A stretch of DNA of 64,000 nt. Origin: Andrena cerasifolii. Taxonomy: Eukaryota > Arthropoda > Insecta > Hymenoptera > Andrenidae. Positions 59,701 through 64,000 of the stretch are shown here, piece after piece (positions within the stretch are counted from its first letter, which is position 1; the number at the start of each line of letters is the position of its first letter). The DNA lies in NCBI RefSeq assembly GCF_050908995.1, contig NC_135119.1:13020001-13084000 (forward strand). The letters run 5' to 3'. The position numbers and the translations under genes are program-made. The notes beneath the pieces were generated by a model. That model saw only the letters and a list, made by a program, of their open reading frames with translations, was not told where the DNA came from and did no database searches.

Positions 59701-62088
59701 AATCGACCCGAACGGCGCGAGAATTCTAGCGGGCGTTCGCGTGGTGCAATCATCCCCCGTTAGCTCTAAAAGCGAGCGAAATAAAAAGCAAAGTGCGAGG
59801 GGGGAAAAAGCGGGGGCAGAAGCGAAACGAGACACGGGGCTGTCTCATCGGTTGAGTTAATAACGGTGTTCATCGACGATATACTTCGAATGTGGGGGGC
59901 TTCCTCCCATAAACATCGAGCGTAGTTTCCAATAACAGGGCGCGCTGCGCTGCCCTTTTTTCCGTGTGTTTCCGGGAGCAGTGGCTCTGTGCGGGAACAC
60001 CGTGCAAAACAGTCAGGAAATGTCGCGTGCAATTCGACGCGCCGCTGAAAAAGCTCTGTCCCGGCTATATTTGCGAAGCGCGTTTCCGTGTGCTTTTACG
60101 GTGATCAGTCCTGGCTTTCGCCACCCCTCCGCCCTGCCTGTAGCCAGAAAACACCCCCGCCGGGCCGCGACGCGGATGGGAGCGTGGCATTAAACGCAGA
60201 TGGCGTCAGTTTTACGCGGCGAACGTACAATTCAGCGAGCCGCGTGGGAGAGAACACCGTGGGGGCGGCGAATGGTGGGTGGTGATGGAGGGCGGCTACG
60301 AGAATCGAAGGAAGAAAGTTCATCCTCTTTTCCCTACCTCTCCACTGGATTCCACCGAACCCCATAGCCGATCCCCCCCGAAAGTACGCAACCAACTCGA
60401 ATTATCGTTGGAGCGAGAGATTTTTGTCTGCGCCGGAAGAGACCCTCGCGTTCTCTGCTCTCCCCGCCCGCGGAAAGGGTAAACTTTACCGAGCCGGGAG
60501 ACACGTATAGAGGTGTAATAAAAATTCACGTTGCGTTTGGCTACACCGCGCCCGCTGTATTAACCAGCGCGCTGCCTCGAGCGTTTTTCGCGGGAGCGCG
60601 TGCGTGGCCGGTGAATAAAGCGAATCCCACCCCTCCGAGCGACGATACTCCAGCTTAATTTTATTAGTCGAGCGTTCGTCGTGCGCCTTGGACTCCTTTT
60701 TTCCCCTCGTTCTTTTATTAAAATATCGAATTAACCCGAGCAAACGAATTTCATTTCCCGCCGATCCCTTTGTTCCTCTCGCTCAAGGATCCTTCGACTC
60801 GCGAGCCGCCTTCCTCCGAACGTCTTTTCTGTTTTGTCCGCCGCAGCAGCGCTAATTTAAAAGAGTAACAAGACCGGCGTGTCTTCGGTTTCGACGGTCG
60901 ACATCGAGGCGTGAATATTTATCGAGAACTCCGGGTCGACGTGCCGATGTAATTGAGACACGATTTCCCCATTTGTACTCGACCGCCCTTGTGCCGGGAT
61001 CCAACGGTTCGCTCCTCTCTCCGTGGCCGGGCTTGGTTTTCGCGGCCTACTTGGATTATCAGCGAAGCGGGATTCTTTTGTCCGCGGTGACGCGGCGGAA
61101 CGGGAAGCAATTCGATCGCATCTCACGCGTCGAGGGCGCAGACAGATGCCCGGGGCGAGCGCGGGTGAGATACGAAAATTCGCATTACCATCTCGCTGGT
61201 TTATCGGGGGATTAACATTCCTCGTTTAGCAGCTCCGCTAAAAATCCCATTTACTCCTCCACTGTTCGGGGTGCACCGTTGCGCGAATTCTTCCTATCAA
61301 GGGCGTTCAGGTGAATGCTGCCATCCGTGACCTACTAATCTCCAAACAGGAAAAAAAAAAGTTAACGAGCAACTGTTGTTTATAACTTTCCGGCAGCATC
61401 GTTATAGATTTATGTATCGCGAGAGCGCACCGCGAGCAAAAGTTTCCGCATCGGCGGGAACGTTATCACGACGCCCGCCCCGTTATTATCAAACACCGTT
61501 ATACCTACCCTTCAGCCAGCGCGCCTCGCTCGGCCGTCCGAAATTTTATAACGTATTAAAAGCACCGATAATGTGCATACATAATTACATGATACAATAT
61601 AACATAATGCCATCGTTTTAATAGCCCCCTACCCCCACCCCCAACGGTATCACCTGCAAGCGCGCGCGACCGCGTACGTACGCTCGACGTAACGCGAATC
61701 ACGCGACCGTTAACAAGCGTGAAACAGTGCACGAGCTTAATGGTAACTTGCCGTGGAAACAAACTTCAAACCTCGATCAATTTCGTAGCCGAGAGAGCAA
61801 GCTACGGGGCTAAACGTTCTTACGTACCTCCTGCCGCCCCCCCCCCCCACACCCTCCGTTTTACGAGCTAACCGTTGTTTATCGAACGTTCGCTGTAAGT
61901 AATTGCGCGCTTTGTTGTCATTTCACCTTTCCACGATCTACCAGCAGTTTATCTAATTTATCTTCGCGTTCTTACACCCTCGGCGGCACACGAGCGCTGG
62001 TATATTTGGCACGTGACGCAAGTTCGTACACTTGATGTTTGATGCAGGCTGGCCACTCGATGGACCAAGTTCTCTTAATAGGTGTAAC
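56753..62088. other. Intergenic DNA, no gene recognised
   Basis: Unique sequence with chance frames up to 125 codons. 57.8-58.3 kb is AT-rich. CTATTCTATAGATCTGAC occurs twice at about 58500 and 58533 with a partial inverted copy between. 60-61.3 kb is GC-rich. A C-run lies near 61832. Confidence 0.5.
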
Positions 62089-62690
62089 TAGTGTTCCTTC
62101 TCGAGAACGCTTTCTCGAGAATTTCTCGAGAAATTTTATAATTGCTTATTTCTTATTTCTCGAGAAATACTATAATTTCTCGAGAAACTTAAGTCTAGGA
62201 AAAATATTATAAATCTCATTTATTTTCGTAAATGAATGTATTAGTAGTTAATCGCGAACGTATAAACACATGTGCAATTTATAATACATCTTATTAATAA
62301 CATTAGAACCTATATGAATTCTAAGAAAAAATCACAGTACAGAAGATTCGATATTAGTAACTGCTGAAGGTGCTCTTAAATTCTTATTTACAAATTTAGA
62401 AAAATTGTATACTGAATTAAGTACCTAATGAGTTTCTTGTGACTATTAAAGAAGAAATATAGAAAAGAGAAGATAAGACGATTGTATCCCGTATAAATTT
62501 CTTGCACTATCCAGAATTTCTTCCAAAAGGGTCAAAAGACGCATTTTTTCATTTAACAGCCAAGATAGATATGTATAAAACGTCAAAATATAACAGTAAA
62601 AGATTTTGTCACAAAAAAAGAAATAGATTCGCTGAATTAGGCGCATTGTGCTATTTAAAAATAAATTTTAGAACCAAAAAGTAATGTTCC
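62089..62690 (+). mobile_element. Truncated hAT-like element with CTCGAGAA palindromes
   Basis: TAGTGTTCCTTCTCGAGAAC at 62089 resembles a TAGTG-type hAT tip. It is followed by several copies of the palindrome TTTCTCGAGAAA (62100-62190). A 3' frame at 62463-62684 has FLHYPEFLPKGSKDAFF and a lysine-rich tail, weakly similar to hAT C-termini. I found no matching right tip or 8-bp duplication, so the element appears truncated. Confidence 0.45.
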
Positions 62691-64000
62691 GCTTTGTACA
62701 AATTTTGTATTAAATAAATAAATTTACCAATTATATTTAATATCTTTTTTTTTCATTTACACAAGTTTTGTACAAATTAGACAGGAATAATCATTTAGTT
62801 AAAGTTTTCTTGTGTTTTTGATCAAAATGTTTTAGAAGCGATTTCTGGAAAAATTTTTGTTTCTATTTTTCGTTCGATTTATACGGTCTTCTCCCCTTAA
62901 GATAATTAGTATTCTTCATTAGTTACTTTCGTACCCTCAGTTACGTTGTAATCAGTCCACTGTTACAACCGTCGCTACTATAATTTATTTGAAAACATGC
63001 TCGAGATTCTATGTAAATCTTGGTTGAACCTCAACATCCCCGAGAATCCTCCAAGCGAGAGTTCTTCGTAAAGGCCTAACGGGGAGTGTACGGAGATCAA
63101 TATTTCTCCTCCGCGTTCGACAAACGTCAGAATATGGTCGTTCAAGTCCAACGAGCCGATATTCCTTCGCCCGTCGTTTCTTTCGCTTCCTGTCGCATTC
63201 TGATTCGGATCTCCCCGAAGAGAGGCTCGCATGTACGTCGCGTTTCTTCAGTGCTCAGCCAGTTTCAGCCACCCTACGCGAGGGGAAACCGACAGCGGTC
63301 CAGAATATCCAGCTAGAGCAGGCTAAGAGCATCCTAATCGCGTCTTAATCTAGTAGAGGATGCACAGGACTCGGCGTGATCCATAGGACCTACGGCTCGC
63401 AGGGACAGCAGTTAGGATCAAGGATGTGCCACGCCTACTCCATCTGCAAGGGCTAAGCCCGGGGTTTCATCCCTCGCACGTAAAACTAAGTCTCGAAATA
63501 ATTCAATAACAACATTAGTAAGCAACGCCCCTTCTCCCCCTTGGCGAGGCGCGTTCCCTCTCGCCAGCACCGTCACGGACTCGTGTCCCGCGTCAGCCGA
63601 ATTATTACCGGCCACCCCCGTTCTCTCGTCAGAGTAGCACGTCTCCCCCGAGATGGATTCGATGCTAATACTGGCCGACTAATTGCACGCTACTAAGAAT
63701 CAGAAGGAACGCGGCGTGACAGCGTGCGGGGAGTCAGTGACGGCTCGCGTCAAACCATTCATCCTTCATAGGGGATCCACTGATCTCTTATGATGCGTAA
63801 CGATTGCACTTGCTCTTTCTCCTCCCGAGGAAAGGCATACCGAGCGCTTACAAAGTTAAACGGCTGTCAAAGAGGAATCGCGACCGGGCAACAGTGGAAA
63901 TTGTTATCGGCGGTAAAAGGCCGAAGCTTAAGAGTTTTGGAGTCAACCTCTGAGAGGCTCTGACGAGCTTCGCATGCTCGTACTCGACGCGTCGATCCCT
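62691..64000. other. Intergenic DNA to the window end
   Basis: No gene firmly recognised. A - strand frame at 62978-63232 (84 codons) has a protein-like run (DHILTFVERGGEILISVHS) that might be an exon of a gene extending to the right, but no domain or splice junction confirms it. Confidence 0.4.

Overview
This window looks like nuclear DNA of an arthropod. I infer an insect, and probably a hymenopteran (bee, ant or wasp), from the style of the introns and from the load of short hairpin-type DNA transposons. That placement is an inference, not a proof. There is no bacterial-style gene packing, no CRISPR array, and I recognised no tRNA or rRNA. Almost all open frames are short chance frames in moderately GC-rich non-coding DNA.

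Only one convincing host gene is visible. It lies on the + strand between about 36.0 and 46.8 kb. Ten exons join in phase through GT-AG introns into a 612-residue protein. The protein has a signal peptide, six tandem divergent immunoglobulin-like domains, many N-glycosylation sequons, and no membrane anchor. Domains 4-6 carry four cysteines: the canonical Ig pair plus an accessory pair. Domains 1-3 keep the accessory pair but lack the canonical one. I do not recognise it as a named gene. It may be a secreted binding, adhesion or immune-type protein.

The rest is intergenic DNA and mobile-element debris. (i) Four TTAA-flanked hairpin elements (3.8, 5.2, 11.9 and 40.7 kb) look piggyBac-like. (ii) Three hAT elements have clear 8-bp target duplications: 18.3-19.7 kb with a nested insertion, 30.5-31.9 kb, and 55.4-56.7 kb with two oppositely oriented transposase remnants. 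A fourth possible hAT end lies at 62.1 kb. (iii) Two complete elements and one truncated copy share ends beginning GGGGAGACCGGGG, with TA duplications (27.7, 43.7 and 49.5 kb). (iv) A TA-flanked hairpin (37.5 kb) and a TTA-flanked hairpin (44.1 kb) sit inside introns of the Ig gene. (v) A 1.05-kb element at 51.2 kb has ends starting CACAGT and a 5-bp duplication, reminiscent of Transib/RAG signals. (vi) A broken Ty3/gypsy-type gag gene lies on the - strand at 25.2-25.9 kb.

Layout: 1-36 kb is gene-poor intergenic or intronic DNA with transposon islands. 36-47 kb is the Ig-like gene, with three hairpin elements in its introns and a 22-bp minisatellite just downstream. 47-64 kb is again gene-poor with transposon islands. 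The elements do not form a functional pathway with the gene, but several sit close enough to its exons to matter for splicing.
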